Shown piece by piece: positions 1-11,869 of a stretch of DNA of 64,000 nucleotides. This stretch comes from Athripsodes cinereus (Eukaryota; Arthropoda; Insecta; Trichoptera; Leptoceridae). The position numbers and the translations under genes are program-made. Location: contig OX388312.1 in NCBI GenBank assembly GCA_947579605.1, positions 27,055,313 through 27,119,312 on the forward strand, given 5' to 3'. The first letter of the stretch is position 1. Each line of letters starts with the position of its first letter. The notes beneath the pieces were generated by a model. It was not told the origin of the DNA and made no database searches. It worked only from the letters and a program-made list of their open reading frames with translations.

Positions 1-1653
1 TGAGACTTTGACTTTCATATTGTGCCACGCAAATTGCCAAAGAAGCTAAAAATATATGATTTTCTACTTATATATTAGATGTTTTCTATACACAATTTGT
101 TACAGATATTGTAGCTAATCGTAAATCAATATTATGTAATGACATTTTGTGATCCAAAAAGAAAGCTGCATGTCTAAATAAAGAGAAGATTTTATTATAA
201 TCTTACCAAATTATAGCTATATTCATAATAATTCATTTCTATTTTAGATATATGAAATATCATCGCACCACAGAGTGGAAGTGAAATCAGTCATAATTCA
301 AATGTTAGACTAGTATACGATGCAAAATTTCACGAGTGTGAAATGAGTTTTTAAGAGATTCTAGTGTAATAAGAATAAAAAGAAAACACTAGTAGAAAAG
401 TTGTAAGTATGAAGGTTAGTCAAATATTCGATATAATAATAATAATATACAATATACATTAATATTGCATTGCACTGCATTGCTTTGCATTTGGTGCCGA
501 GTCATGCTTAGGTATACTAATACTAAATATGTAGTAGAACAATAATATTTAAAATAGAATAGTATAGTATTAACATGTAGTACAATAATGAATCAATCAT
601 CCGTGACATACAAGTATGTGAGCAAAGTTGATGAGAAACTAAATAATAATAAAAAATAAATAAAAAATAAACAATAATGATTTGCCTTACAGTGCTTCCA
701 GTGGCCCTTGGTACATTTTTTTATGATAATAATAATAATAACAATAACTACCAGTTATAGTTATTTGAGTACTCATTGCATTCAAAATAGGACAGAACAG
801 AACATGTTCCCATACACGTGGCGAGTGCAAGTGAAGGTCGTATGTATATTATTACAAAACCTATATTACAGGACAACGTGTGTATTATTGTATTGTTGTT
901 GTAATTGTTATGTTCACACAACACACGTTATACAAAACAACAATAAACACACCATTACGTACAGAATACATGGTGCTTTTGTGAACAACAACAGTGAAGT
1001 AGTCATAATAATATAACTCGCTACACACTATGTTTAATAATGAAAAGATACTCGTGTGAGTGAACACCAACATAGTGAAGAGACGAAACGTCATAATATG
1101 CCACAAATAGGAAGTATTCTCCACAAAGGGTATTGAATTGTGTTATATATTATATGACAAATAGAAAGCTGCAAGCTGAAAGTGGCATAATCTGTATTAT
1201 ATACGAGATGTGCAAATCGTCTACACGATTGTGACGGTGTGCACAGTGAAACTGAGAGAGAGATAGAGAGATATGGGAGTACGGAATGATAATATAATAA
1301 TAGTATTGCAATATATAATTAATAGATTACTATATATTAGGTTTATAACTGATAATAGGTAATAGTATGATGAGTGAGAATTATCGCAGAATTTATTTAC
1401 TTATTTATTTGTTCAATGAGCATATTATTTAATAATCTACTAGATCTATTTAAAATTAAATAATGAAAGGACAATATGATGTACTTATGTATAAAAATAT
1501 ATATATAATATATATAAATGTATAATTATGTAAGGGTATAATGTATATTTTATATATATAATAATAGATGTGGGGGTGGGGGTGTAAGGGAACGAGGTAA
1601 GGTGGAGATGAGTGGAGAGTGGTGGTAGTATGTATATAAGACTATAGGTCACG
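1..1653. other. Gene-free AT-rich stretch left of the last visible dlg1 exon
   Basis: No exon with Dlg guanylate-kinase similarity is visible on the minus strand and no convincing frame on the plus strand. The stretch is low-complexity TA/AAT-rich DNA. On the minus strand, AATAAA hexamers occur at 1392-1397 and 1404-1409, about 250 nt past the read-through stop at 1654-1656. In DNA this AT-rich such matches are weak evidence. It is either intron leading to the guanylate-kinase exons or, for a short isoform, 3' UTR. Confidence 0.6.
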
Positions 1654-1676
1654 CTACTCCCTGGTGGGCCACTTAC

Positions 1677-1745
1677 TGTCGTCTTCTAGATATATGAGCG
1701 TAATCTCCTCCATCAACGGAAGTTCCACTCGATACAAGATCTCCC
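1677..1745 (-). CDS. dlg1: dlg1 exon 13: hook-to-GUK linker, cassette-sized (69 nt)
   Basis: The exon follows a tttccatgtag acceptor and reads GEILYRVELPLMEEITLIYL then EDD, entering and leaving in phase 1, so it can be skipped or included without a frame change. The donor is a consensus GTAAGT at 1676-1671. It joins cleanly to the 42-nt exon at 5104-5145, giving ...DDANAEG/EILYRVELP.... The acidic, beta-strand-like text sits where the linker between hook and guanylate-kinase domain is expected. If the donor is not used, the frame runs on for SKWPTRE and a stop at 1654-1656, which would end the protein before the guanylate-kinase domain. Splicing to a GUK exon outside the window is the default expectation. 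Confidence 0.8.
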
Positions 1746-2339
1746 CTACATGGAAACAACACACAGTGTTATACAGTACTTGCTTTACGGAGATGGACGG
1801 CCAACTAGAAGCACTGCTCTGCTCCGTACGCAACAACAACATGACAGTACGCGCGATACTGTGCATGCAATAACCATCACCAACTCCTTTCACACACCAC
1901 ACTAAACACCCTCACACGCACTCGCACGCCATACATATAAATATATATATATGTAATATAATTTATGTATATATATAGAACACGACATTCGTATGCGTGA
2001 TAACCGCAACATTATTGATATAACATTGTGTATTATTAAAATCTTTATAAACAAACAAAATTTAGAAAATTTCAAGTCCAAAGTTTTTATTACATTTTAG
2101 GGACTAATCAGTCTTCATGGTGAAAATATTCATTCTGTAAGTATTTCAGATCTTCAGAAAACACTTAAAAACAATAAATGTATATATCGGAAACGTGTGA
2201 AAAAGTCATAACTGCTGGTTAAATCAAGTAGAAAATCACAACATTTAATAATAAGGTATGTTTGATCAAATCAAAATAATCTCATCAATCACAGCGTTCT
2301 AGATTATTTATTACCTTACACACCTTGTGAAAAGGATTG

Positions 2340-2450
2340 GTGGACGGTTCAGTCCCATCCAGGGTACTACTAAATAAGGTGACATTGTCTTTTTCAGCCC
2401 TTACATGATAGTATCAAATGTTAAATTTACGTATGCAACCTCAAACATAA
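2340..2450 (+). mobile_element. SINE tail fragment (family with tRNA-Arg-like head)
   Basis: The run cccatccagggtactacta, then aaataaggtgacattgtc and a region ending in tgcaacctca, is shared with 28464-28575 (plus) and, reverse-complemented, with 49321-49360. Only the body and tail are present here; no A/B box is left. Confidence 0.6.
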
Positions 2451-2661
2451 TATCGGTAATTAAATCCTCTTTATTCAACATATTAATGTATCATTTTTAG
2501 AATCATCTCGGACATTTATACACCGGTCTTAATAGATATTTGGTGCAACTTCAGATACGACTTCACTTGCTAATGAAATAGAAACTTTCATTTGGAGTTT
2601 TATGAACCAGAACAAAGGAGTGTAGCTGTGTTATCCCGCATACGGAATGCCATCAAAATAC

Positions 2662-2684
2662 ATAATAATAATAATAATAATAAT
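2662..2684. repeat. (AAT)n microsatellite
   Basis: About seven consecutive AAT units, flanked by further AAT-rich DNA. Confidence 0.8.
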
Positions 2685-3300
2685 CAAGATCTGTTTTTGT
2701 AGAATCAATAATAATAATAGTAACAGTTACACAATAATTAATAATATAATAAGCTGACGAGAAATCAAACAATAATACTGAATCAAAAATATTCATCAAA
2801 TTAGTAGTAAGTAAGAGAGTAATAAATATATAGTATTATGTATTGATATGTGTACAATAATAATAATAAAAGCAAAATAAATAAAATAAATTATTATTAT
2901 TGTATGGTATCAAACAAAGGGTAAAATAATGTAAAAAAATATATATTGTCAAATAGTATACTGTATAATAACTTTGTCTATGATAGTTTCAGTTGTGAAG
3001 TTTAATAAATATATACTGCGTTACAATATAAACATATATATAATTATATAAAGCGATAAGCCTGACAAAATGCATGTTAAATATTGTTATAATATAATTA
3101 TGTATAATTTATGTATCACATTAATATTCAAAAACAGAAATAAAATGTATAATTATTGTAATAATCATGTGTCGGTAAGTAATTTTGTTTGAAAATGTTT
3201 TGAATGTCGATGACAGTGTGTCGTAAGTATGCAAACAAATTCAGATAAATGTATCCAAAATTTATATAATTTTAAACTTTGTGTTATACTGATTTATTAG

Positions 3301-3479
3301 AACTGACATTGTGGTAATATTGACTGATTAAAGCTGACATTGTGGTAATATTGACTGATTAAAACTGGCTTTATAGTAATATTGACTGGCTCAAATTGAC
3401 ATTGTGGTAAAACTGATTCTAACTGGCATTGGTAATACCAACCGACTAAAACTGACATTATAGTAATATTGACTAACTT
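3301..3479. repeat. Tandem repeat, ~30-bp unit, about six degenerate copies
   Basis: The unit actgacattgtggtaatat followed by tgactgatta repeats nearly perfectly twice (3301-3360) and then in four diverged copies with changes such as ggctttatag and accaaccgac. It is intronic and has no coding frame. It looks like a decaying minisatellite. Confidence 0.85.
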
Positions 3480-5103
3480 TACATTTAATTTATTTTCTGT
3501 ATATGTAGTGCATGTTTTCTACAAGTATATATTTCTTTTTATGGTGTCACAATAATAAATAAAAAATTTAATAAAACGATATTCCATTGTGCTTATCAAG
3601 GGCCAACATTTTTTCGTTTTTCTTTATCATATTTTGTAAATTTGAACAGTAAGTTTGGCGTAAATTAGACCATCAGTTCTATCCATTGACACCTCAAAAA
3701 TTTACGCATAAACCAAATATGATCAGTGGAGGTAAATATTTTTTTTAAAACTTTTAATTGCATAATTAAAACAAACTAATCAGTTAGCAATAATTAATTA
3801 TTAATTTTGTCTTCTGTTTTTTGGACCAAAACTGTCCACTGCTGGATTAAAACACAATTTTATCCATTTGTTTTTTAGTAAGCACTTTTGGATACACTTG
3901 ATAAACACGAGGATAAAAATAAAAAGACAATATCATAAATTAATAAAAAAAGAATCTGCCAAATTACGATGATTTTCTTTTATCTATGACATTTACTTTA
4001 ACCTAATGATTGTACAGTGTTGCTAGTATGTGAAATGTACTTCTACACATTTATATTGTGTGTATTGTCAAATTTAATTAATTTAATAATTATAAAATAA
4101 ATAAACAATTGTAATAAAATACCGACGACAATAAACTGACTACACGACATTATACACTGTTTGCTAATGATAATGTAGACATTTATCTAAAACAAAACCT
4201 AAAAACATAATAATATATGTATATATAAAGTCACTAAACATTAAAAATATAATAATTAGTTATAGCTTAAAACATCAAAATAATATCATAGATAAATCCT
4301 TTGGAATTCCATTTTCAAAATCTCATAGACCACAGATAATAAATTCACTTATCTCCAATTGCAATAATATTAATAATTGTTATTAGATCCCCGTTAATTT
4401 TATAATGATTAGTCTGTTATCGGAACACATAAAGCTCTGACACACAGTATTCATATAAAACATTTAGTTATGGCAACACACATTAATAATATTATTCAAC
4501 ATACTTTTTTATACAAGAAAACAAATATTGCAATCGAATTTTCTCTGGACTGATCACATAAGAAAATGAAATAGAGGCGTAAGAAATTGTAAAATAAAAA
4601 GATTGCCTAGAATTTAAATTTTGCATGAATTGAGGTGTTATTTTTTCAAGGTGGTGGTTTATTTTAGACTCCGAATACAGACCATAGGAGAACAAGAGAA
4701 AGATAAGAAGACCTCAAAAATATTGGGAGATGTATTGACAGAAGAAGTGGGTCCATATTGTTGATTTTGGGTAGAAATAAATTGAATAAATTGAAATATA
4801 GATATGTATTAGATATCCAGTCTGATTTTTACTTAAAGATTGCAACATTTATTGGCTATATAAAAAAGATTATTATTCCAACACATACATGTGCTTGTAT
4901 ATGTAACAAATTATACATGTGGAACTCGAAAATACAATAGAAAACAACCCTAAACCAGAAAGAATTGATATTTTTTTTTTTTTTAATTCAGTCATAATAA
5001 TTCAAAGAACCCTAAGATAATTGCATTTATTATATTGTTTATGTATATCAACATCTTCTGACTTATAATTAGGGAAATATAAAAATGATTCAGTGTAACA
5101 TAC

Positions 5104-5145
5104 CTTCCGCATTTGCATCATCCTGGGTGTAGCAAAGCATGAATG
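5104..5145 (-). CDS. dlg1: dlg1 exon 12: 42-nt cassette exon in the hook region
   Basis: A microexon between acceptor ttatttttag and donor GTATGT. Read in phase 1 to phase 1, it encodes (P)FMLCYTQDDANAE(G). Its length is a multiple of three, so inclusion or skipping keeps frame; the first codon is completed by the C ending the upstream hook exon (C/CA, Pro). The exon lies directly before the part of insect Dlg that leads into the guanylate-kinase domain, a region known in the family for alternative inserts that tune SH3-GUK interaction. That it is optional here is inferred from length and phase, not shown. Confidence 0.85.
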
Positions 5146-7094
5146 CTAAAAATAACAATAACAATATACATTTCAATCTAGCAAACCCTCAAAGCACGAG
5201 CTCTGCTTAAATTTGAGGGTGTGGAAAATTTTGAACACATATATTCCCATGATTTTTTTTTTAAATTACCACCAAAAAAAATTGTTTCATTTTGTCTCAT
5301 TATTAGACAATGATTTTCTAAGGATTAAAGACAACCATCAAATTTCAATGTTTGGTATCCTAATATGTGATCTAACTGTGCATTTTGTTGCAATTGATGC
5401 AACATACCAGATATTTTTGCAACCATATAATTGTCACAATATTCTTTGCTTTACAAAGCCAACATCTGTTAATTAAAATAAAAATCTATTCGTAACCAGA
5501 AAACTATCTAAACCAAAATATTTAAGAAGTTAATAAAACATCAATTATATATTTGATTTTCTCTGTATAATGTGTTTAATTATTTATGTCAATTTGACAT
5601 CACAGTTGATTATTACAAAAAACGACACAGTAAAAATAAATGATAAACATAATACGAAGATTGTTTTATATCTTCGCTAACATCATAGCAGTGTTTATCT
5701 TTTTAAATTTGGAAATATCTTTTATTCAACACATGGTGACAAATTAAATCACATAAACTCCCCCCAAATCATGCAGAGTTGTTAAGAAAAAATGTGTCAA
5801 AATAAAAACAAAACAAATACAATGACAAAAGGAATATTTTTGCTTCTAAAATTTCAATTTTAGAATAAATAGTAAAATCTATAAATCATCCATATTATCA
5901 ATATCATCACAGCATCTCCCAGAAATAGAGCACCCACCAGACGATTAACTTTTATTGTAAAATTATAATTTATTAAATTGAAAAATGTTTACGAAAAAAT
6001 ATTCCTTATGTCTGAAAAATTATAGTCAGTTTGTTCTAAAATGACAAATTACGTACAACCGCAATGAAAAAACTTATTATTTTTTTATGACTAAACAAAA
6101 TAGGTGTACTATAAAAGAAAAAATTAAGACTAAAATAACAAGTTAGATTTTAGAACAAACTGACCGAAAATAATTAGGTATATTGCCCAACAATAAAAAT
6201 CTTTTGTGAAACATAAAACAATTTTGTTATTTACCAAGTGCAGAACGACCCCCTTACCCATAGCAAAAATTGTATTTTCCTGAATTGCGTGATTTTTTGG
6301 AGTCAACGCTTTTGCAATTCTAATACCTTGTTATATATTTTAAAAAAATGTCCTGTAGGATTGGAACACCAAACCTTTGCCTTGAAGCTACAATTTTTGT
6401 AAAAAAAGATACTGACCACTTACATAAATAAAAAAAATACTTATATATTTCCCAAAATTTTGTAAGCAAACCAAGCCAGTGAAATTAATGAATCCTTTTT
6501 TTGGATCGTCACTAAACTTAAGGACCTTATGGACATACAATATTTATTTAAAATTTTATTTTTTATTAAAAAACTAGTGTATCTGGTTCTGCTAATACCC
6601 AATAATGTGACAAACCACAAATTGGATAATCAGTTCAGAATGAGTGGCATTCCTCAACCCTCAATATTGGGTAACACTTTTTATAAGTTACCAATAAACA
6701 AATGAGTGGAATATTTCTGCAGTCTATACACCCAAACAATGACAATTACATGTAAAAGGCTTTGCCTATGAATATCTGAATAAACTGGAATATGTATTCA
6801 ATGTTTCTTCTCACAAAGCATCCCTAATTGTGTAGGCAGAGAGAATGGAATGCCAGACAAACCTAGCCTTGAATATCTGGTTTTCTTTTAATATTCAATT
6901 TCTGATGTATATGCAAAATTTTCTTATATTCCCGCCCTTCACAATTAAGTTTCATTTTGATTTTTTTTTCAAACGCTTGCCTGTTAGCATTTGACTTCTA
7001 TAACTCTTTGATTATTTTATTTCTGGTATAATCTTTAAAAAAAGGAATAGATGGTAGCCTCCAGAGGAATATTTAACAACAGAACACAACTTAC
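5146..7094 (-). other. dlg1 intron 11 (1.9 kb)
   Basis: AT-rich intron. It holds an inverted repeat around 6025-6164 and otherwise nothing recognised. The frame at 5213-5476 lies on the opposite strand and has no domain-like content. Confidence 0.6.
6025..6164. repeat. Inverted repeat (18-bp perfect arms, ~104-nt spacer)
   Basis: Arm gtcagtttgttctaaaat (6025-6042) is the exact reverse complement of 6147-6164. Flanking bases continue the pairing imperfectly. It is probably a degraded MITE or a cruciform-forming repeat; target duplications are not clear. Confidence 0.6.
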
Positions 7095-7200
7095 GTTCCT
7101 GATCAGAGCCATCTTCTGATTTCGCATCATCTCTACTCTTCATGAATGGGAATTTCCTACTGAATGAAAGGGTTTTCTTTTTTCTTTCTAATGTAGATTG
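7095..7200 (-). CDS. dlg1: dlg1 exon 11: hook domain
   Basis: The 106-nt exon (phase 0 in, phase 1 out) starts after tttttttcag and ends at donor GTAAGT. It encodes QSTLERKKKTLSFSRKFPFM followed by KSRDDAKSEDGSDQE. The basic KKK...FSRKFPFMKS stretch followed by acidic SEDGSDQE is the hallmark of the Dlg hook between SH3 and guanylate kinase, a site for calmodulin and 4.1-type partners in family members. The open frame continues past the donor for about 30 residues, but that is intron read-through. Confidence 0.95.
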
Positions 7201-8378
7201 CTGAAAAAATATAATATTTTTTTTAATCCAGTCCCATAAACATAAACACATACATTTTTTTCTACAAAAATTAAAAAAAAAATGTAATAATAACTTGAAA
7301 TAAACAAAATTGCATTGTTCTTTACTATATTCATGATTTGGTTTGATTACTAGAAAATTAATTAAGATTGAAAAAATACATAAAAAAATCCTAGATGATT
7401 TCAAAATGAGTTAAAATTTTTTTGCTCATAAAGTCATCCACCCAATTTTGAGTGATTTGTAATGAATAAATTAATAAATCTATATTTTTTGTATGAATTT
7501 AAGTGAAAATTTTGACAAAATTAACTGAAAAAAAAAATAATAAACTACATATAAACAAAAACGTGCAGGCACTAAGGCAAATCATTCAAATAAGCATAAT
7601 AATAAATAAAAATAAAAAACAAACATAATAAAAATAAAAGCTTTTAGGATAATGATTAAAAACCAATAAACTAAATAAATAAATAAACAATAATCATTAT
7701 ATATTATGCTGGGAGGGATGTAGTCGTATCAAAATCTACATCTCCATGCGGGTTAAATAAAAAAAAAACAATAGAATTATTTCCACACTCGCGAGGAACC
7801 AAAAAACACAGGAATAATTTTGTACAAAATAATAAATTAAACTGGACAGACTTTTATGAAAAAAAAAAAGTAGGTAACGGAACGAACGAACGGAAATATA
7901 AAACTTTATTATTTTGTGTTAAAAAATTTTGAATTTTGTGTTTGATGTGTAGAAATAACTAAAATATGTTTTTAAAAAAAATGTATGAAGGCGTGCTATA
8001 ACTTTTTTTGTGTTTTCTACATACACTATATTTTATAACCATGATCTTATCTATACATAGTAAACATAAAATAAAAATAATTTTGAAAAAATAAATAAAA
8101 AATACAAAACAGTATGAATGACACCAAGGAAGATAAATATAATTTTTTTTAATTAATAAACATACTTAGTAATATAAAGATAATATAACATATACGCTAA
8201 AAATTATAATAAAAATAAACATGTAGTTTTATTTTTAATTGGCCACATACACTTCAGAATGATAGCCATAAAAATAAAACATAAAAAACAACTAAACATA
8301 ACCTAAAAATTTAAAATAGATTAAACATGAAATGATACAATAGTTTCTATGATATTTATTTGAAATACAATTTTTTAC
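7201..8378 (-). other. dlg1 intron 10 (1.2 kb)
   Basis: Extremely A/T-rich, with poly-A and AAT-like runs. No element or coding signal was recognised. Confidence 0.6.
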
Positions 8379-8505
8379 CTGATTGTTTGGTTGTCCCTGG
8401 AATTTAACCTGTCTATCTCTAGCTCTCTGCTTTCTTTCCCACCTTCTTTTGGAAGGTACAATGCCTATTATATCTGATGCCGTAGAACCATCTGTAGCCA
8501 CTCGT
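8379..8505 (-). CDS. dlg1: dlg1 exon 10: end of SH3 and start of hook
   Basis: The 127-nt exon begins with one base that completes Arg (AG/A) after acceptor tgtaattttag and ends in phase 0 before GTAAAA. It reads RVATDGSTASDIIGIVPSKR then RWERKQRARDRQVKFQGQPNNQ. The IGIVPSKRRWERKQRARDR run is the last SH3 strand and the HOOK helix of Dlg-type MAGUKs. It joins QPNNQ/QSTLERKKK with exon 11. Confidence 0.95.
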
Positions 8506-8772
8506 CTAAAATTACAATAAAAACGTTTCTTCATCAAACATTTAGACCAATCAAATTATTGATTTTGTCTCATTCTTTTATCTAAATTAATTAAACGTAG
8601 AAAAGAGACAAATGAGATTTGTTTGATCGATCGATCAAATTGATAATAAACACTCGCAAGAACATGGAGAATGATGTTCACCATTCTTACTAAATTATAT
8701 TTTATTGTCAAATCAAGATAGTTTAAAAATATGAAGAAGAAACTTAAAATAAAATTTAATATATAGATATAC

Positions 8773-8892
8773 CTGGCTTGCCACCATTCATCATCCGAAG
8801 CATTAGTTACATGTAAAATATCTCCGTATCGGAATGGCAGACCTCGGGATGGGAGCCCGTCATCTTTAGTTGGATCGTAATCAAACAGTGCC
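8773..8892 (-). CDS. dlg1: dlg1 exon 9: SH3 domain core
   Basis: The 120-nt exon (phase 2 in, phase 2 out) reads (R)[20 protein letters not shown] then [19 protein letters not shown](R). ALFDYD is the canonical SH3 opening and DEWWQA the distal Trp motif; [16 protein letters not shown] is typical of Dlg/PSD-95. The acceptor is gttttag at 8893-8894 and the donor GTATAT at 8772-8767. In MAGUKs this SH3 packs against the guanylate-kinase domain rather than binding proline-rich ligands. Confidence 0.96.
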
Positions 8893-9204
8893 CTAAAACA
8901 CCAAAACAAAAATATCTCAACATCATTTTGAACAAAAATAGCCATAATTCGTTGAAAAGGAGTACACTCTTAGTATTAAATTCCATTACACTTATTCAAT
9001 GAAATAAAAATGATATGTGCCAAACTGTAATCAAAGCAAAAAGATGAAGAAATATTGACTCTCAAAATGTTGCTTATATTGTAGCTAGGTTTATTTCTTT
9101 TGTCAATACATTGAATGTACATATTATTGAATGTTCTGAGGCTTTCACCCCCCTCATCTAGCATATGTTTTGTTGGATTTCTTCAAAAAATATTGCTTTC
9201 TCAC
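8893..9204 (-). other. dlg1 intron 8 (312 nt)
   Basis: Short intron with donor GTGAGA and an acceptor in a T-rich tract. Nothing else was seen. The frame at 8976-9164 is intronic. Confidence 0.7.
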
Positions 9205-9338
9205 CTAACGTGACATGTTTTCTTCTGTGAAGTCCTAAGTAATGTGTTGCATTGTTTCAGTTCATTAATTCTCGCTTCGAACCTATTGTATTCTTGCGGT
9301 GAGTACAACACCGTTAGTGTAACATGCTGGCCAGTTCC
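9205..9338 (-). CDS. dlg1: dlg1 exon 8: end of PDZ3 and PDZ3-SH3 linker
   Basis: The 134-nt exon starts in phase 0 after ttgattgcag and ends in phase 2 before GTGAGA. It encodes GTGQHVTLTVLYSPQEYNRF then EARINELKQCNTLLRTSQKK and TCHV(R). GTGQHVTLTVLYSP is the last PDZ3 strand; EYNRFEARINELKQ is the conserved helix after PDZ3 in Dlg/PSD-95; LLRTSQKK...VR leads into SH3. TCHVR sits where the fly protein, recalled from memory, has a slightly different run ending VR. Confidence 0.95.
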
Positions 9339-9726
9339 CTGCAATCAAACAAATTTTAAATTTACAAATATTAAAATTATCAGATAAATCTTTGAAACAT
9401 TTTTTGTCTTTGAAGAAAGTAAAAAAACAATAATTTATGGCTGGATTTAAAAAACTAATTGCCAAAACAGAAAATCGAGAAATAAATATAAAGGTTAAGA
9501 TATTGTTCTGATGGCAAATACAACCTTACAATCAGTGTTTCAAAATATCTGAACTGAATTAGATTAAGTGCAAAGCACTTCCGATGCTTTACCAAACGAT
9601 ATAAAAAAAATCTCAAATTTATCAAAGCTCCCCCTCAGATTTTGAATTTGAGTAGCTATAATAGGTAAATATTTTATGATGCATATTTATTCCATATATG
9701 ACTATGAATATCTTCAATAATGTTAC
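9339..9726 (-). other. dlg1 intron 7 (388 nt)
   Basis: Short AT-rich intron, donor GTAACA, acceptor ttgattgcag. Nothing else was seen. Confidence 0.7.
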
Positions 9727-9995
9727 CTTGAGTGCCTGTGCAGCCTGCTCATGAGTAGCTCCCTGCAAATCTATATTATTAACTTTAAGTAGCTTATCTC
9801 CTTTCCTCAACCCCCCACTCCTTTCTGCTGGACCTCCGGCTAACAAGAAGGATACATATATTCCTTCGCCGTCTTCTCCGCCCACTATATTGAATCCAAG
9901 TCCATTGGGACCCTTTTCTAGTTCTACAACTCTCACAGGTTCTTCTACACCACTTTCACTCGTGTGAAGCGCCAGTGATGATGCTCTGGCTGAAT
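9727..9995 (-). CDS. dlg1: dlg1 exon 7: PDZ3 domain
   Basis: The 269-nt exon enters in phase 1 after atccattttag and leaves in phase 0 at GTAACA. After a Ser-rich linker ([19 protein letters not shown]) it reads [20 protein letters not shown] then [20 protein letters not shown] and [20 protein letters not shown] plus [10 protein letters not shown]. The GLGF carboxylate-binding loop and the His of THEQAA (first position of helix B, which favours class I S/T-X-hydrophobic tails) are both present. The core matches PDZ3 of Dlg, which binds the tails of channels, neurexin-like proteins and APC-type ligands in the family. Confidence 0.97.
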
Positions 9996-10345
9996 CTAAA
10001 ATGGATAGTAAAAAAACTTATGAGTTGTTAAACAATTATTTTAAAACTATTTTAAATGACTGTGTAATTTTTAAGAATGTTCAATAATAACTGGCTAAAA
10101 ACAGTGTTGTTTTTACCTATAGGCTTCTCAACAAGATGCCCAGATGTACCATAAAAAAACTTATTCATATTTGTCCTCTTTATTATGTTTTATGTATACA
10201 TTCTTTCTATTGATCATTCGAAAACTTACAAAAATTTATTGTGAAACCTATTCTACCCCGGTAACAACACAGATAGTACTAAAAAAATTTTTTATGTAAC
10301 TAAACCAAATCAAATTGAAATACGACAATAAACTAATTTACTGAC
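9996..10345 (-). other. dlg1 intron 6 (350 nt)
   Basis: Short AT-rich intron with donor GTCAGT. A GTAAAT lies three bases downstream but would break the frame with exon 7. No element was recognised. Confidence 0.65.
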
Positions 10346-10487
10346 GTGATGGAGAATGTGCTGCTGAAGATAACAATGTAGGAGTAGTGGAGCAGGGATG
10401 AACAACGAGACACACCCTCTCTCTGGTCGCTTTCAGGGCCGCCACAGCTTCTTCATGAGTTACATTATCTAATACCACATCACCATT
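10346..10487 (-). CDS. dlg1: dlg1 exon 6: end of PDZ2 and PDZ2-PDZ3 linker
   Basis: The 142-nt exon (phase 0 in, phase 1 out) follows ttttattttcag and reads NGDVVLDNVTHEEAVAALKA then TRERVCLVVHPCSTTPTLLS and SAAHSPS(H). NVTHEEAVAALKAT is PDZ2 helix B with its class I His, and RVCLVV the last strand. The donor is taken as GTCAGT at 10345-10340, because only this choice gives the phase needed by exon 7. The neighbouring GTAAAT would shift frame and reach a stop. The Ser/Thr-rich linker is less conserved. Confidence 0.93.
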
Positions 10488-10894
10488 CTGAAAATAAAAT
10501 AATATAAATAATCAACATTGCAATTTAATATTTGATATTTTTTAAGTCTAAATTTGAAATGAACCCAAATACACCACAGATAATCTCGCAGCAAGCAATA
10601 TGTTTCTGCCCTTAGTTAAAGAGGATTCAAACTCAAGATCTTTTGAGTGAAAGCACAAGACTCCACTTTTGGTTGACAGCAGAAAATGTAGCAAACATGG
10701 AGTTACCACTGAATAAAAGAAAACTTCCAACTTTCTAAGCTAGATCTCAATCGGCGATTTTATTATTTGTACTGGACTATTTTATCTAACTGAGCTATGA
10801 GACAACGTCAGACCATCAAATTTCTCTTTTGTGAATCTAGCAAAAAAAAGTGCACTATTGCCATGAAGGTGACAATTAAACATGAAGTACTTAC
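10488..10894 (-). other. dlg1 intron 5 (407 nt) with SINE-like remains
   Basis: Most of the intron looks like a degraded tRNA-derived SINE: an A-box-like tagctcagttaga on the minus strand near 10787-10799 and a B-box-like gagtttgaatcc near 10618-10630. The spacing is too wide for an intact tRNA promoter. Confidence 0.4.
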
Positions 10895-11152
10895 CAAAGT
10901 ATTTTTAACAACGAGCAATTTATCTCCCACTCTGAGTCTGCCATCCTGATGCGCAGCCCCGCCAGCCATAATCTTAGTGACATAGATTCCATTATCTCCG
11001 GGAATGTGTTGATTTCCCAGACCACCGGCAATACTGAATCCCAGACCCGCACCTCCCTTCGTCAGTTCATATTCTACACCTTGTTGTGGTTTTGTGGCTG
11101 CTGGCGTCGCGCCGGAGTCATTTGTATCCGTACCCATCCGGCGACAAACTCG
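10895..11152 (-). CDS. dlg1: dlg1 exon 5: PDZ1-PDZ2 linker and PDZ2 domain
   Basis: The 258-nt exon (phase 0 to 0) follows tttatcatgtag and ends at GTAAGT. It reads [80 protein letters not shown] and [32 protein letters not shown] is the nearly invariant PDZ2 core of Dlg/SAP proteins; RV.RR at the start corresponds to the HVKRKR-like run after PDZ1 in the fly. The in-frame ATG at 11137 is internal, not a start: the frame is open back to the acceptor and joins PDZ1. Confidence 0.97.
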
Positions 11153-11869
11153 CTACATGATAAATTTTAACATTAGACTAATATTGATTATCATAAGGTT
11201 TACATTTTTTCATTCACACACTCAAGCAAGTAAGTTACAAATATAGCTTCTTCCATTCCATTAAGAAATTATCATTCAAAATTTCTTGTTTTATTCATCT
11301 CAATAAAATGAGAATAAAACATTTCCTCACAACAAAATACATATGTGATTTATGTAACAAACATTCCTTCAGTATAAACAAGATTGCATCCATCAATTTT
11401 ATACAAGTTTTTTTTTACTATAAGTTACTGCTACAAGTCAGTTAGTTTTTTAAATGTGATAAAGAGTTTTAAAAGAGCACTTAAAAATATATTTTTATAG
11501 AAATACAAACATCCATGAATGATGCACAAATTATCCATTCCCAAAAATGTTATCATTGTTTTCTTCTCAGCATCTTGTTTGCATAGAAAGCAATGAATGT
11601 GGAATGTAGGAAAGAATAAAACTGTATTTAAAATCAATTACATGATTAAGTTTGCGACTTGCGCTTGCAAATTCTAATACAACCTCATTCAAAATTCCTA
11701 CAATCAAACTTTTCTAATACATCTTAGAATTTTGGAACTTAAATGTTAACAGTTTTGTAACAAAATGAAAATTTTCCAATTTTACTTTTGAAATATCAGA
11801 AGAAATCAGATATAAAAAAATGAGAACAGAGCTATAACTGAAAATTCAAAACTATTAATTGTTTTGAAT

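Larger units (their letters stand above)
1746..5103 (-). other. dlg1 intron 12 (3.4 kb)
   Basis: No coding signal was recognised. It contains a tRNA-SINE tail fragment (2340-2450), a short (AAT)n tract (2662-2684) and a ~30-bp tandem repeat (3301-3479). The open frames at 4492-4695 and 4758-4940 have no recognisable protein content and are read as chance frames. Confidence 0.6.

Noticed and set aside
8556..8945. Complete 129-aa protein from this open frame
   Set aside because: Only 8773-8892 is exon; the rest of the frame lies in flanking introns, as GT and AG sites and phases show.
10335..10345. GTAAAT as the donor of the second PDZ2 exon
   Set aside because: It gives the wrong phase for exon 7 and reaches a stop; GTCAGT three bases earlier keeps the frame.
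10808..11137. Stand-alone PDZ protein starting at ATG 11137
   Set aside because: The frame is open upstream to a good acceptor at 11153-11154 and joins PDZ1 in phase.
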